From Euzebya rosea (GTDB taxonomy: Bacteria > Actinomycetota > Nitriliruptoria > Euzebyales > Euzebyaceae), in the NCBI RefSeq assembly GCF_003073135.1, contig NZ_PGDQ01000004.1, positions 387,019-451,018 of the forward strand: DNA of 64,000 bases, given 5' to 3'. Positions 24,696 through 36,107 of the stretch are shown here, one piece after another. The notes under the pieces were generated by a model. The model saw only the letters and a list, made by a program, of their open reading frames with translations, searched no databases and was not told the origin of the DNA. Position 1 is the first letter of the stretch. Every line of letters starts with the position of its first letter. The translations under genes and the position numbers were made by a program.

Positions 24696-27600
24696 TCAGA
24701 CGCAGTCCGCGCACTCCTCGACGTCGCGCTGCTGCACGGCCGGGGCCGGCAGCCGGTGCAGGCGGCGCAGCGACGAGGCCCGAGCCAGCATGGCGCTGCA
24801 GCGCACACCCTCGCCGTCGCGCGCCGCAACCCGCGCGAGCTGCTCGCAGGACGCAGCCGTGACGCCCACGTCGGCGTGCCGCTCCCCGGCGTCGAGCGCC
24901 GCCAGCAAGACCGCGGTCACCTCGCCCGGGTCCACGGCGTCGTCGTCCAGCAGCGCTGCGCCGAGCCCAACCCTCGCTGCGGCCGCGTTGATCTCGACGC
25001 CCCCGGCGTCCAGGTGCGCGATCGCCTCGAGGTAGCGGGCCTTCGCGGCTGGACGGTCGCCTCGCAGCCGGGCTGCCGTGCCGCGGCCGAGTGCGATCAG
25101 CCCTTCGGAGGTCGCATCCGGGACCTGCACGGCGACCTGCTCGGCCTCTGACAGCTTGCGCTCCGCCGTGACGGGGTCCCCACGGTGCAATGCTGACTCG
25201 CCGAGCTCCACGAGCGCCCGCAGGAGGTTGTTCGGCAGGCCGCACTCGGTGGCGACCGACACGACCTCCGACAGGAACCGCTCGGCCTCGTCGGTCCGGC
25301 CCGCAAGACGCATCGCCATGCCCAGGTGCAGCCGCACCGCCGAGCGTCCCCAGGCGTCGCCCAGCCGATCGAAGGCCGCGGCGGCGCGCTCTCCCAGCCC
25401 GATCGCCGCATCCGGGTCTCCCGCGTGCATCCGCAGCTCCATCTCGACGAAGTCGGCCAACGCCGATCCCCAGGCGTCGCCCACGGCGGCCAGCCGAGCT
25501 CGCGCAGCCGCGGCCTCGGCCACGGACGGCAGCGGGTCGGCGGCGGCGACGCCTTCGACGGCTGCGAGCAACGCCGAGACGGCCGCGGGACCCTCCAGGC
25601 CGAGGTCCTCGAGGAGCGCGCGGCTCTCTCGCGCGGCCGCCGCGGCGTTCGCGTGGGGGTGCACGATGCAGCCGGCGGGGCGCAGCACCAAGGACAGCGA
25701 CTGCAGCGCCCGCGCGCGTGCCTCCGACGGGCGCGGCGGCGCGGCGGCGAGCATGGTGGCCAGCCGCCCTCGTCCGTCGGCTTGTCGGCCGACGTACCAG
25801 TACCAGCCGAGCGAGGCGGTCAGCCGCAGCCCGAGGTCGGCCTCGTGCTCGGTGTGCGCCTCGGCCCAGTCCAGAGCTGCCCGCAGGTTCGCCTCCTCCA
25901 CGCCCACCAGCAGCAGCCAGCGCCGCTGGTCGGGGCCGCGGAGTCCTTGTTCGGCCTCCTCGGCGAACCGGGTGAAGAAGTCCGCGAGGCGTCGGCCGGT
26001 GCGCTCGGCGTCGTCGGGGTCGGCGCGGAGCTGCTCGGCGGCGTACAGCCGGACGGTCTGCAGCAGGCCGAACCGGCCGTCGTCGGTGAGGGTGACCATC
26101 GACTGCGCGACGAGCCGGTCGAGCAGGTCGAGGACGACGACCCCGCGTTCGGCACACACGTCTTCGGCCGCCTCCACCGTCCAGCCACCGGCGAAGACGG
26201 ACAGCCGGCGCACCAGGCGTTTCGCCTCCTCCGACAGCAGGTCGTAGCTCCAGTCGATGACCGCCCGGAGCGTCTGGTGACGTGCCTCCGCAGTCCGGGG
26301 TCCCGCGGTGAGGACGCCGAAGCTGTCGTCCAGACGTGCGAGCAGCTTCTCGGGGACCAGGACGCCGACGCGCGCCGCGGCGAGCTCTATGGCCAGGGGC
26401 ATGCCGTCAAGACGCTCGCAGATCTGCGCCACCACGGGGTCGTCCTCGGAGATTCCAAGCCCGGGTCGCACCGCGTGGGCGCGGGCGACGAACAGCCTGG
26501 AGCCGTCGGCCGGGGGCAGTGGCGGCAGCGGCACCTGCACCTCCCCGTGCACGCCGAGTGCCTCACGGCTGGTGGCGAGGACGCGGACGCCGTCGCCGGC
26601 GCCAAGCAGGTCCTCGACCACGTGCGCACACGCGTCGATGAGGTGCTCGCAGTTGTCCAGCAGCAGCAGAACCCGGCGCTCGTGCAGCCAACGGCGGACG
26701 TGGGTAGAGGGATCGGCGTCGGGCCCGACGTCGAGGCCGATAGCCCGCGCGATGGCGGTCGGGATCGCCGCGCCGTCGGCCAGCTCAGCGAGGCGGACCA
26801 GCCAGCAGCCGTCACGGTGGGCGCTGGTCAGTTCGCGTGCGAGCGCCAGCGCGACGGTGGTCTTGCCCGCACCTCCCGGACCGGTGACCGTGACGACGCG
26901 GTGTACCGCGAGCGCCTCGCGGAGCTGAAGCAACTCGGCCTGGCGTCCGATCAGCGGGTGCAGGGCGGCTCCGATGTTGCCGCTGGTCGCCTGCGCGGCT
27001 GCCGGCGGCGCGAGCGCGGGGTCGTCGGCCAGGATCTGGCCCTGCAGCTGCCGGAGCGCGGCCGACGGCGGGAGACCGAAGCCCTCGTCGAGCACGCGGT
27101 AGCCGTCCTGGTAGATCTCCAGCGCCTCGGCGGTGCGGCCGCTGCGGTGCAGCGCGAGCATCAGCTGGCCGCGGAGCCGCTCCCGCAATGGATGCGCGGC
27201 AAGCAACGCCTGCGCCTCGCCGATGACCTGCTGGTGGCCACCTGCGGCCAGACGCTGCTCCAGCAGCTCCTCCAGCGCGTGCGCGTGCAGCTCCAGCAGC
27301 CTAGTGCTTTCGGTCCGGGCCCAGTCCAGCTCGATCATGTCCTGGAACGGGTCGCCACGCCACAGCGCCAGCGCCTCGGTGAACCGCCGGGCCGCCAGGA
27401 GCCGCTCGAACGCCACGAGGTCGACCTCGACCCCGTCGGCGAGGCGGTAGCCGGGCGGCTCGTGGATCACGGCCCCCGGAAGCGCCCGGCGCAGCTTGGC
27501 GACGCGCACCTGCAGCGCGTTGACCGGGTCGGCAGGCAGTCTCGCCCCCCACAACCCGTCGATCAAGCGGTCGGCGCTGACCGCACGTCCTCCGGCCGTC

Positions 27601-27704
27601 GCCAGCATCGCCAGTAGGCTCCGCTCCGCCAGAGGCAGTGGGATCGGCGGGGAGTCGGGGTCGAGCCGCACCGCGAGCCGGCCGAGCACATCGATCTGCA
27701 CCAC
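24696..27704 (-). CDS. AfsR/SARP-type regulator with BTAD, NB-ARC ATPase and TPR domains
   Basis: 1,002 residues, GTG start with a GAGGAGGG ribosome site. Residues 1-95 form an OmpR-type winged helix (IDVLGRLAV, LPADPVNALQVRVAKLRRALPG), about 96-240 a BTAD helical repeat domain (ALWRGDPFQDM, RLRGQLMLALHRSGR), about 250-560 a STAND ATPase with VTGPGGAGKTTVALAL (near 274) and VLLLLDNCEHLIDA, and about 600-1,000 TPR-like helices. Family members activate secondary-metabolism or stress genes after nucleotide switching; the target here is unknown, but it sits between two metal and cytochrome modules. The frame is intact. Confidence 0.9.
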   Translation of the reverse strand: MVQIDVLGRLAVRLDPDSPPIPLPLAERSLLAMLATAGGRAVSADRLIDGLWGARLPADPVNALQVRVAKLRRALPGAVIHEPPGYRLADGVEVDLVAFERLLAARRFTEALALWRGDPFQDMIELDWARTESTRLLELHAHALEELLEQRLAAGGHQQVIGEAQALLAAHPLRERLRGQLMLALHRSGRTAEALEIYQDGYRVLDEGFGLPPSAALRQLQGQILADDPALAPPAAAQATSGNIGAALHPLIGRQAELLQLREALAVHRVVTVTGPGGAGKTTVALALARELTSAHRDGCWLVRLAELADGAAIPTAIARAIGLDVGPDADPSTHVRRWLHERRVLLLLDNCEHLIDACAHVVEDLLGAGDGVRVLATSREALGVHGEVQVPLPPLPPADGSRLFVARAHAVRPGLGISEDDPVVAQICERLDGMPLAIELAAARVGVLVPEKLLARLDDSFGVLTAGPRTAEARHQTLRAVIDWSYDLLSEEAKRLVRRLSVFAGGWTVEAAEDVCAERGVVVLDLLDRLVAQSMVTLTDDGRFGLLQTVRLYAAEQLRADPDDAERTGRRLADFFTRFAEEAEQGLRGPDQRRWLLLVGVEEANLRAALDWAEAHTEHEADLGLRLTASLGWYWYVGRQADGRGRLATMLAAAPPRPSEARARALQSLSLVLRPAGCIVHPHANAAAAARESRALLEDLGLEGPAAVSALLAAVEGVAAADPLPSVAEAAAARARLAAVGDAWGSALADFVEMELRMHAGDPDAAIGLGERAAAAFDRLGDAWGRSAVRLHLGMAMRLAGRTDEAERFLSEVVSVATECGLPNNLLRALVELGESALHRGDPVTAERKLSEAEQVAVQVPDATSEGLIALGRGTAARLRGDRPAAKARYLEAIAHLDAGGVEINAAAARVGLGAALLDDDAVDPGEVTAVLLAALDAGERHADVGVTAASCEQLARVAARDGEGVRCSAMLARASSLRRLHRLPAPAVQQRDVEECADCV

Positions 27705-27726
27705 GCCCTCCTCGCATGGACGGTCC

Positions 27727-27742
27727 CCACGGCCAGCCGTGG
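27727..27742. promoter_or_regulatory. Palindrome CCACGGCCAGCCGTGG upstream of the SARP gene
   Basis: Six-base arms around CCAG lie 22 bases before the regulator start and 54 bases after the cupredoxin stop. It could be an operator of the regulator or a weak terminator of the preceding unit; the sequence alone does not decide. Confidence 0.35.
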
Positions 27743-27797
27743 AGAGGAAAGACTAGTCGCTGATCTCCGCCCTGCCCCGGTGCTTCGGAGCATTCCC

Positions 27798-28148
27798 TCA
27801 CCTGACTCGCAGTCTTGCCTCCATGCCTGCTTCCCGGTGGCCTTCGAGCGCGCAGTAGACGTCGTATTCCCCGGCGGGGAGTGCGGGGAGCCGATAGGGC
27901 ACCGATGCGTCCTCGAACACGGCAAGATGTACAAGGATGTCGTCGGGCAGGCCGTCGACGGTGAAGTCGTGTGGAACGGTCCCTGTGTTGGTGAGGGTGA
28001 GCTCGAACCCTTCGGTGTCGGCGGGAAGGTTGATCGTGGTCGGCCGGTAGGCGAAGTCGTCCATGACCAGCTCGTTCGTGGTCACCGGTGACTGGCAGCC
28101 GGCGCCAGCCACGGCGACGATGGCAAGGAGCACCCGAAGCGTGCGCAC
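27798..28148 (-). CDS. Cupredoxin lipoprotein paired with cytochrome c
   Basis: 116 residues from GTG 28148, 8 bases after the cytochrome stop. Signal TLRVLLAIVAVAGAGC marks a lipoprotein. The fold reads MDDFAYRPTTINLPADTEGF, then TNTGTVPHDFTVDG (His ligand) and YDVYCALEGHREAGMEARL with Cys, His and Met ligands of a type I copper site. It is probably an extracytoplasmic electron carrier partnered with the cytochrome, because the pair is duplicated (the other copy is cut by the left window edge). The longer frame upstream is not protein-like. Confidence 0.88.
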   Translation of the reverse strand: MRTLRVLLAIVAVAGAGCQSPVTTNELVMDDFAYRPTTINLPADTEGFELTLTNTGTVPHDFTVDGLPDDILVHLAVFEDASVPYRLPALPAGEYDVYCALEGHREAGMEARLRVR

Positions 28149-28156
28149 GGGCTGGA

Positions 28157-28531
28157 CTAGTCCAGGAGGCCGGCGGCCTGCTGCTGCGCACGGACGTAGG
28201 CGACGATGTCGGTCACGTCGTCGTCGCTGACTCCGTCGATCGGGGGCATCGGCCCGAAGCTCCAGTGGTGCGGCTGGACGCCGTTGCGGACGGCGAAGAG
28301 AAATGAGATGTCGGCGTGATGGTTGGGGAGGTAGACGGCGTCGAGGTGCGGCGGTCCTTGGTCGGTTCCGCGCAGGTCGGCGCCGTGGCACTGAGCGCAG
28401 TTGGCTTGGTACAACTCCTCACCGACGGCGACATCGGCGGTGGCCCCGTCGATCGGTCCGTCCGTTGTGGGAGTGCCGGCGCAGCCGGCGAGGAGCACGA
28501 GCAGGGCGGCCGCCGGGAGATGTGCGCGCAT
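28157..28531 (-). CDS. Small c-type cytochrome lipoprotein (paralog of the one at 67-450)
   Basis: 124 residues. Lipoprotein signal HLPAAALLVLLAGC; haem motif CAQCHGADLRGTDQGPPH; axial Met in FGPMPPIDG; C-terminal DVTDIVAYVRAQQQ. From LYQANCAQCH to the end it is clearly the same protein as the cytochrome at the left edge, with about four of five residues equal by eye, and the upstream palindrome is shared. Here it is not attached to a nuo-like operon; the gene upstream is an unrelated MBL hydrolase. Start ATG 28531 is fixed by the signal peptide. Confidence 0.92.
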   Translation of the reverse strand: MRAHLPAAALLVLLAGCAGTPTTDGPIDGATADVAVGEELYQANCAQCHGADLRGTDQGPPHLDAVYLPNHHADISFLFAVRNGVQPHHWSFGPMPPIDGVSDDDVTDIVAYVRAQQQAAGLLD

Positions 28532-28546
28532 ACCCCCAAAAGGTAT
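28530..28546 (-). promoter_or_regulatory. Palindrome ATACCCCCAAAAGGTAT over the cytochrome c start
   Basis: Perfect ATACC/GGTAT arms overlap the ATG at 28531; the distal arm reads GATACC on the minus strand, a plausible -10 element. It matches the ATACCCC...GTAT element at 449-463 in sequence and position. CsoR/RicR-like copper control is the best guess from shape. Confidence 0.5.
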
Positions 28547-28562
28547 CGCGGAGCGTGACGTG

Positions 28563-29222
28563 TCACCATCCACGCTCCCGCCACTCGTCCAGCTTGGGCC
28601 GTTCAGCCCCCAACGTCGTGTCATCACCATGGCCCGGGTAAACCCACGTCTCATCGTCTAGAATGAAGAGGCGCTCGGTCACAGCCCGATACGCAGAGTC
28701 AAATTCCTCGGGACTTGTGGTCCTGCCAATCCCGCCCGGGAAGAGGGTGTCGCCCGTGAACAGGTGGCGTTCGCCCAGCAGGACCGACATCGAGCCAGGG
28801 GTGTGGCCGGGGTTGTGGATCAGCCGAACCGACGTCTCCCCGAACGAGATGACGTCGCCGTCGTCGACGTGGCGCGACGCCTCCACGGGGATCATGTCGG
28901 CGTCGGCCGCATGGTGGACCACCTCGGCCCCGGTGGCCGCGGCGACCGCCTCGAGCGCCTGCCAGTGGTCGCCGTGCCCGTGGGTCGTCAGGATCGTCGT
29001 CACCGTCACCCCGGCGTCGGCGATCGTGGCCAGCAGGGCATCGGCGTCGTTGGCGGCGTCGATCAGCAACGCCTCGCCCGCCGACGACAGCAGGTAGGCG
29101 TTGTTGTCCATCGGGCCGACCGACTGCTTGCGGAGGACCACCTCGGTGCCGTCGTCGAGGGCGACCGTGCGCTGGGCAGCCGGTCCGCCGGATTCCACGT
29201 GACCGTTCTCGGGATACGTCAT
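28563..29222 (-). CDS. MBL-fold metallohydrolase (glyoxalase II-like)
   Basis: 219 residues. THGHGDHWQAL is the HxHxDH metal motif (near 80-86), HNPGHTPGSMSVLL gives the third His, GERHLFTGDTLFPGGIGRT the bridging Asp, and VYPGHGDDTTLGAERP the last His. The plan and length match single-domain glyoxalase II-like thioesterases common in actinobacteria (bacillithiol/mycothiol or persulfide metabolism). The exact substrate is not visible. The frame is complete and it begins at ATG 29222. Confidence 0.88.
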   Translation of the reverse strand: MTYPENGHVESGGPAAQRTVALDDGTEVVLRKQSVGPMDNNAYLLSSAGEALLIDAANDADALLATIADAGVTVTTILTTHGHGDHWQALEAVAAATGAEVVHHAADADMIPVEASRHVDDGDVISFGETSVRLIHNPGHTPGSMSVLLGERHLFTGDTLFPGGIGRTTSPEEFDSAYRAVTERLFILDDETWVYPGHGDDTTLGAERPKLDEWRERGW

Positions 29223-29341
29223 GGCGCCGTTCTACCCGACGACCCCGCAGAGAAAAGTTCGACCACCGCTGTTAACGAAACGCAGGGTGCGCCGTCTACC
29301 CCCCGAACACGCCGCACCACCTACCCAAGGACACCCTGCTC

Positions 29342-30205
29342 GTGACCCCTGCCCGCCGCACCCTGCTCGCGCCCGCCGTGGCGACCCTCCTGGTCCTCCT
29401 GCTGGCCCTCGCCTCGACCCCGGCCGCCGCCGACCCCCAGTGGGCCTCCGTCGACGACGCCACCATCCACCCCGGGGTGCAGATGTACACCGACGGCGCC
29501 CAGTGCACCGCCAACTTCATCTTCTACTCCACCGACTCCCAGACCGGTGAGGTCGCCGACATGTACATCGGCTACGCCGCACACTGCGCCGGACTCGGCG
29601 AGGCCACCGACACCAACGGCTGCACCACCACCTCGCTGCCGTACGGCACCGAGGTCGAGATCTCCGGCGCCAGCCAGCCGGGCACCCTTGCCTACTCGTC
29701 GTGGCAGGCCATGCAGGACGTCAACGAGACCGACGCCAACGCCTGTGCCGGCAACGACTTCGCGCTGGTCCTGATCGACCCCGCCGACCACGACAAGGTC
29801 AACCCCTCCATCCCGTTCTGGGGCGGTCCGCAGGGCATCAACACCGACGGCGTCTCCTTCGGTGAGCGCATCTACTCCTACGGCAACTCCAGCCTGCGCC
29901 CCACCGACTCCATCCTGTCCCGCAAGGAGGGCTACGGCGTCCAGACCGGTACCGGCGGCTGGCTGCACACCGTCTACACGACCAGCCCCGGCATCCCCGG
30001 TGACTCCGGGTCCGCCTACCTCGACAGCGAGGGCCGCGCCCTGGGCGTCGTCTCCACCCTGGCGTTGGCCCCCCTCGCCCTGTCCAACAACGTCAGCGAC
30101 CTGAACAAGGCGCTGGACTACGCGATCACCAACGGCGGCATGGACATCCAGATGGCCGAGGGCACCGAGGCGTTCGACCCCGGTCTCGGCACGATGCTCG
30201 GCTGA
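29342..30205 (+). CDS. Secreted trypsin-like serine protease
   Basis: 287 residues, GTG start. A signal peptide (LLAPAVATLLVLLLALASTPAAA) is followed by a chymotrypsin-type fold: IGYAAHCAG (His near 81), CAGNDFALVLIDP (Asp) and SPGIPGDSGSAYLD (Ser near 222). It has several Cys for disulfides (AQCTANF, HCAG, NGCTTT, NACAG) and no C-terminal anchor, so it is probably released. A strong hairpin follows the stop. Divergent from the MBL gene over 119 bases. Confidence 0.87.
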   Translation: MTPARRTLLAPAVATLLVLLLALASTPAAADPQWASVDDATIHPGVQMYTDGAQCTANFIFYSTDSQTGEVADMYIGYAAHCAGLGEATDTNGCTTTSLPYGTEVEISGASQPGTLAYSSWQAMQDVNETDANACAGNDFALVLIDPADHDKVNPSIPFWGGPQGINTDGVSFGERIYSYGNSSLRPTDSILSRKEGYGVQTGTGGWLHTVYTTSPGIPGDSGSAYLDSEGRALGVVSTLALAPLALSNNVSDLNKALDYAITNGGMDIQMAEGTEAFDPGLGTMLG

Positions 30206-30230
30206 TCCCGCCTCAGCACGACATCACGCC

Positions 30231-30261
30231 GCAGGGCCGACCCGGGGAGGGGCGGCCCTGC
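30231..30261 (+). terminator. Terminator of the protease gene
   Basis: Arms GCAGGGCCG and CGGCCCTGC, nine pairs, around a 13-base loop, followed by TGGCGTTTT. Located 26 bases after the protease stop and before the uvrA promoter. Confidence 0.75.
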
Positions 30262-30280
30262 TGGCGTTTTCGGACCGAAC

Positions 30281-30296
30281 TCGTACACTCGTTCGA
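30281..30296 (+). promoter_or_regulatory. LexA (SOS) box before uvrA
   Basis: TCGTACACTCGTTCGA differs by one base from the actinobacterial/mycobacterial SOS consensus TCGAACN4GTTCGA. It lies 75 bases before uvrA, a known SOS gene, so LexA control is very likely. Confidence 0.75.
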
Positions 30297-30370
30297 GTGA
30301 CGTCTGCATCGTTCCGGCACGTGGGTTGCCATGTGGATCCCGTTGTCGCCCCGGGTAGGTTGGGCAAGCC

Positions 30371-33241
<2,871 letters not shown>

Positions 33242-33259
33242 CCGCCGGGCCGGGGTGCG

Positions 33260-33886
33260 TCAGTCGTCCTCGGCGAACCCCTCGCGACCGATGAGGGGCA
33301 CGAAGCGCACCGACATCAAGTGCTCGGGGCCGACGATGTCGGCCCCGTGCCGGACCCAGCGTTGCAGGCTCGACCGGGACGGCGGCCCGACGGGGATCAC
33401 CAGCCGGCCACCGTCCGCCAGCTGGTCCAGCAGCGCGGGCGGGACCCGAGGACCGGTGGCCCCCACCGTGATCGCGTCGTAGGGCGCGTGGTCGGGCCAC
33501 CCCAGCGTGCCGTCGCCCACGACGAGCCGGACGTTGCGCAGCCCCTCCAGCGCAGCGGTGGCGGTGTGCACCAACGACGGGTGGCGGTCCACGGACACCA
33601 CCGAGCGAGCCAGCCGGGACAGGATGGCCGTCTGGTAGCCCGAGCCGGTGCCGACCTCCAGCACCGAGTCCCGGTCGGTCAGCCCGAGCGCCTCGACCAT
33701 CCGCGCGATCAGCGACGGTTGGCTCGTGGTCTGTCCCTCACCGATGGGCAGGGGGGCATCGCGCGTTGCCTGGCGCCGTTGTCCCCGGGGGAGGAAGGAC
33801 GCGCGGTCGACCTCCCGGACGGCATCGAGGACCCGACCGTCCCGGACGCCGGCGTCCCGGCAGGCGTGCACGAGCGAGGCGGTCAC
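33260..33886 (-). CDS. pcm: Protein-L-isoaspartate O-methyltransferase-like
   Basis: 208 residues. The PCMT plan is clear: [34 protein letters not shown] and the SAM motif [20 protein letters not shown], followed by VVSVDRH and [23 protein letters not shown]. It repairs isoaspartyl damage in proteins. I chose GTG 33886, which has AAGGAG seven bases before it, rather than ATGs upstream in the same frame. Confidence 0.9.
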   Translation of the reverse strand: MTASLVHACRDAGVRDGRVLDAVREVDRASFLPRGQRRQATRDAPLPIGEGQTTSQPSLIARMVEALGLTDRDSVLEVGTGSGYQTAILSRLARSVVSVDRHPSLVHTATAALEGLRNVRLVVGDGTLGWPDHAPYDAITVGATGPRVPPALLDQLADGGRLVIPVGPPSRSSLQRWVRHGADIVGPEHLMSVRFVPLIGREGFAEDD

Positions 33887-34055
33887 GGGCGGCTCCTTCC
33901 ACAGGTGGTGGACCTCGACCATAGAGGTCGACGGGCGGGCGACGTCGCTCGGCGCGGATCGGCGAGTGAACAAGATTCATCAAGTGCTGGACGGGGTCGT
34001 CCGACCGGGCGTACGGTGCGAAGGAGGGGTCGCCTGCCGGAAGAGGAGAACTGCC

Positions 34056-34532
34056 ATGAACGCCCGACCCGGAGACCGGATCTGCGTCAACTCGTCGAGC
34101 CCGTCAGCACCACCGCGGATGGGGACCGTGCTGGACGTCAAGCCGGGGGTCAGCTCACCCCTGTACCGCGTGGCCTGGGACGACGGCAGCGAGACGACCC
34201 TCGTCCCCAGCATGGGTGCCGCCGTCGTCACCGCCGACCACGCCCACCACGACGACGTCCCGGAGGCCACGTTCGGCTGCCACATCGACGTGGTCCTGCG
34301 GGAGACGGACGGGGAGTGCCGGGCTGTCGCCACGCTGGTCACGCCGCGCGGCTCGTTCAGCGCCGAGGGCGAGTCCCACCGCCACCCCGATGACACCGAC
34401 GTCCCGATGATCGGCGAGGAGCTGGCCATGGGCCGTGCGCTGAAGCATCTCGGCAGGCAGCTCACCGCTGCGGCGATGGAGGCCATCGAGGACCACGAGT
34501 CGCGGCCCATCCACCTGCTGAACCCCATCTAG
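34056..34532 (+). CDS. DUF1918 + DUF1876 protein
   Basis: 158 residues. The N-terminal half (ARPGDRICV, GTVLDVKPG, YRVAWDDGSETTLVPSMGAA) is a DUF1918 SH3-like barrel; the C-terminal half (CHIDVVLRETDGECRAVATL, LAMGRALKHLGRQL) is DUF1876, a dsRBM-like fold. The two domains are typical small actinobacterial proteins, usually separate; here they are fused. GAGGAG lies about eight bases before ATG 34056. Function unknown, probably stress-related. Confidence 0.85.
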   Translation: MNARPGDRICVNSSSPSAPPRMGTVLDVKPGVSSPLYRVAWDDGSETTLVPSMGAAVVTADHAHHDDVPEATFGCHIDVVLRETDGECRAVATLVTPRGSFSAEGESHRHPDDTDVPMIGEELAMGRALKHLGRQLTAAAMEAIEDHESRPIHLLNPI

Positions 34533-34669
34533 CGACCCCTCGCGGCGGCACCACCCGGCCACACGACCGGGAGGGCAGCAGCGCGTGTGTGCCTAGGCTT
34601 CGTCGAAGCCATGGTCATCGCCCCCGCCCCGTTCCCCGTCCAGCTGCCCACCGTGCGACGGGAGGGCTC

Positions 34670-36040
34670 GTGACGGCGTCCACCGAGGTGCTGGTCGTCG
34701 GTGGCGGACCTGCGGGGTTGGCCGCCGCCCTCCTCGCGGCCCGCGAGGGGCATCGCACCGTGCTGCTGGAGGCAGGCCACCGCGTCGGAGGGATGGCTGC
34801 CAGCGTGGAGATCGCGGGCCAGCGCGTCGACCTCGGCAGCCACCGCCTGCACCCCGCGGCATCCGCAGGGTCGATGGGGCTGCTCCGCGAGCTGCTGGGT
34901 GACGACCTGCAGGAGCGGCAACGTCGCGGGCGCCTGCGGCTGCAGGATCGCTGGGTGAAGTTCCCGCTCGAGCCGCCCGACCTGGCGCGCAGCCTGCCGC
35001 CACGCACGGCCGCCGCCATCGGCGCCGACCTGGTGACCGGCGCGGTCCGACGCGAGCGGCCCGCGGTCGACACCTACGCCGACGTCGTCAGGGCCAGGCT
35101 CGGGCCGACCGTGCTGAGGGACTTCCACGGACCGTACGCGCGGAAGCTCTGGGGTGTCGAACCCGAGGTGCTGGCCGGTGAGCTGGCGCGCCGTCGCATC
35201 GCCCTCACCGGGCTCGGGGACGTGGTCGCCAAGCTGCGACGAACGGCGACCCCGACCGGCCGGCGGTTCCTGTACCCCCGGCTGGGCTACGGCCAGATCG
35301 TCGAGCGCCTGGCCGAGGAAGCAGCACGCAGCGGTGCGGACCTGCGCATCGGCAGCCGGCCGGTCGCGGTGACCCCGGGTACCGACGACGTCGAGGCGAC
35401 CCTCGCGGACGGCACGACCATCCGCGCCGGACGGGTGCTGTGGACCGCCCCGCCGACCGCGCTCGCCGACGCCGCGGGCCTGCCGGACGTCCCGCTCGCG
35501 CACCGCGGTGTCGTGCTGGTCTACCTGGTGGTCGATGCCGACCGCTGGCTGGACTGGGACGCCCACTACGTGCCGACCATCGGCGTGCCCTTCGTCCGGC
35601 TGTCGGAGCCCAAGAACTACCGCGACGGTCCTGACCCCGACGGCGTCACGGTCCTGTGCGCCGAGGTGCCCTGCACCGCCGGTGACGAGACGTGGTCGGC
35701 CAGCGACGACGAGCTCGGCGCGATGGTGCTGGACGGCATGGCCCGGCTCGACCTGCCCACGCCCCGCGTGGAGGGCGTCGAGGTCATCCGCCTGCCCAGC
35801 GTGTACCCGCTGCTCACGGCTGACGGGATCGACGAGGTCACGCGTGCGCAGCGGCAGGTGGAACGGCTCGACGGGATCACCGTCCTTGGCCGTCAGGGAC
35901 TCGGCGTGGCCGACAACCTGCACCACGTCCTCGACATGTCCCGCGCGGCCGTGGCGTGCCTGGGGCCCGGCGGCGGCTGGGACCGGCGCCGCTGGGCCCG
36001 GGCCCGCGCCGGGTTCGACGACCACGTCGTCGAGGACTGA
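34670..36040 (+). CDS. FAD-dependent amine-oxidase-like oxidoreductase
   Basis: 456 residues. VLVVGGGPAGLAAALLAAREG is the dinucleotide fold, followed by EAGHRVGGMAASVEI and DLGSHRLHP, as in protoporphyrinogen oxidase / UDP-galactopyranose mutase-like and phytoene-desaturase-like enzymes. GRRFLYPRLGYGQIVERLAEEA marks the substrate domain, and ITVLGRQGLGVADNLHHVLDMS closes the FAD site. The substrate is not evident. GTG 34670 follows GGAGGG. It ends at a strong terminator. Confidence 0.82.
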   Translation: MTASTEVLVVGGGPAGLAAALLAAREGHRTVLLEAGHRVGGMAASVEIAGQRVDLGSHRLHPAASAGSMGLLRELLGDDLQERQRRGRLRLQDRWVKFPLEPPDLARSLPPRTAAAIGADLVTGAVRRERPAVDTYADVVRARLGPTVLRDFHGPYARKLWGVEPEVLAGELARRRIALTGLGDVVAKLRRTATPTGRRFLYPRLGYGQIVERLAEEAARSGADLRIGSRPVAVTPGTDDVEATLADGTTIRAGRVLWTAPPTALADAAGLPDVPLAHRGVVLVYLVVDADRWLDWDAHYVPTIGVPFVRLSEPKNYRDGPDPDGVTVLCAEVPCTAGDETWSASDDELGAMVLDGMARLDLPTPRVEGVEVIRLPSVYPLLTADGIDEVTRAQRQVERLDGITVLGRQGLGVADNLHHVLDMSRAAVACLGPGGGWDRRRWARARAGFDDHVVED

Positions 36041-36054
36041 CCGACGACGCAGCG

Positions 36055-36087
36055 GAACGGGCCGCCCCCGATCGGGGCGGCCCGTTC
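36055..36087. terminator. Bidirectional terminator
   Basis: Perfect 14-bp arms (GAACGGGCCGCCCC and GGGGCGGCCCGTTC) with a five-base loop lie between the FAD oxidoreductase (+) and the CWB2 protein (-), serving both. Confidence 0.88.
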
Positions 36088-36107
36088 ACGATCGTGCGAC
36101 CGCTCGG

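Noticed and set aside
1..28546. A 27-kb composite transposon bounded by direct repeats
   Set aside because: The flanking cytochrome-cupredoxin units are diverged paralogs and no transposase, integrase or target duplication was seen. Only the duplication itself is reported.
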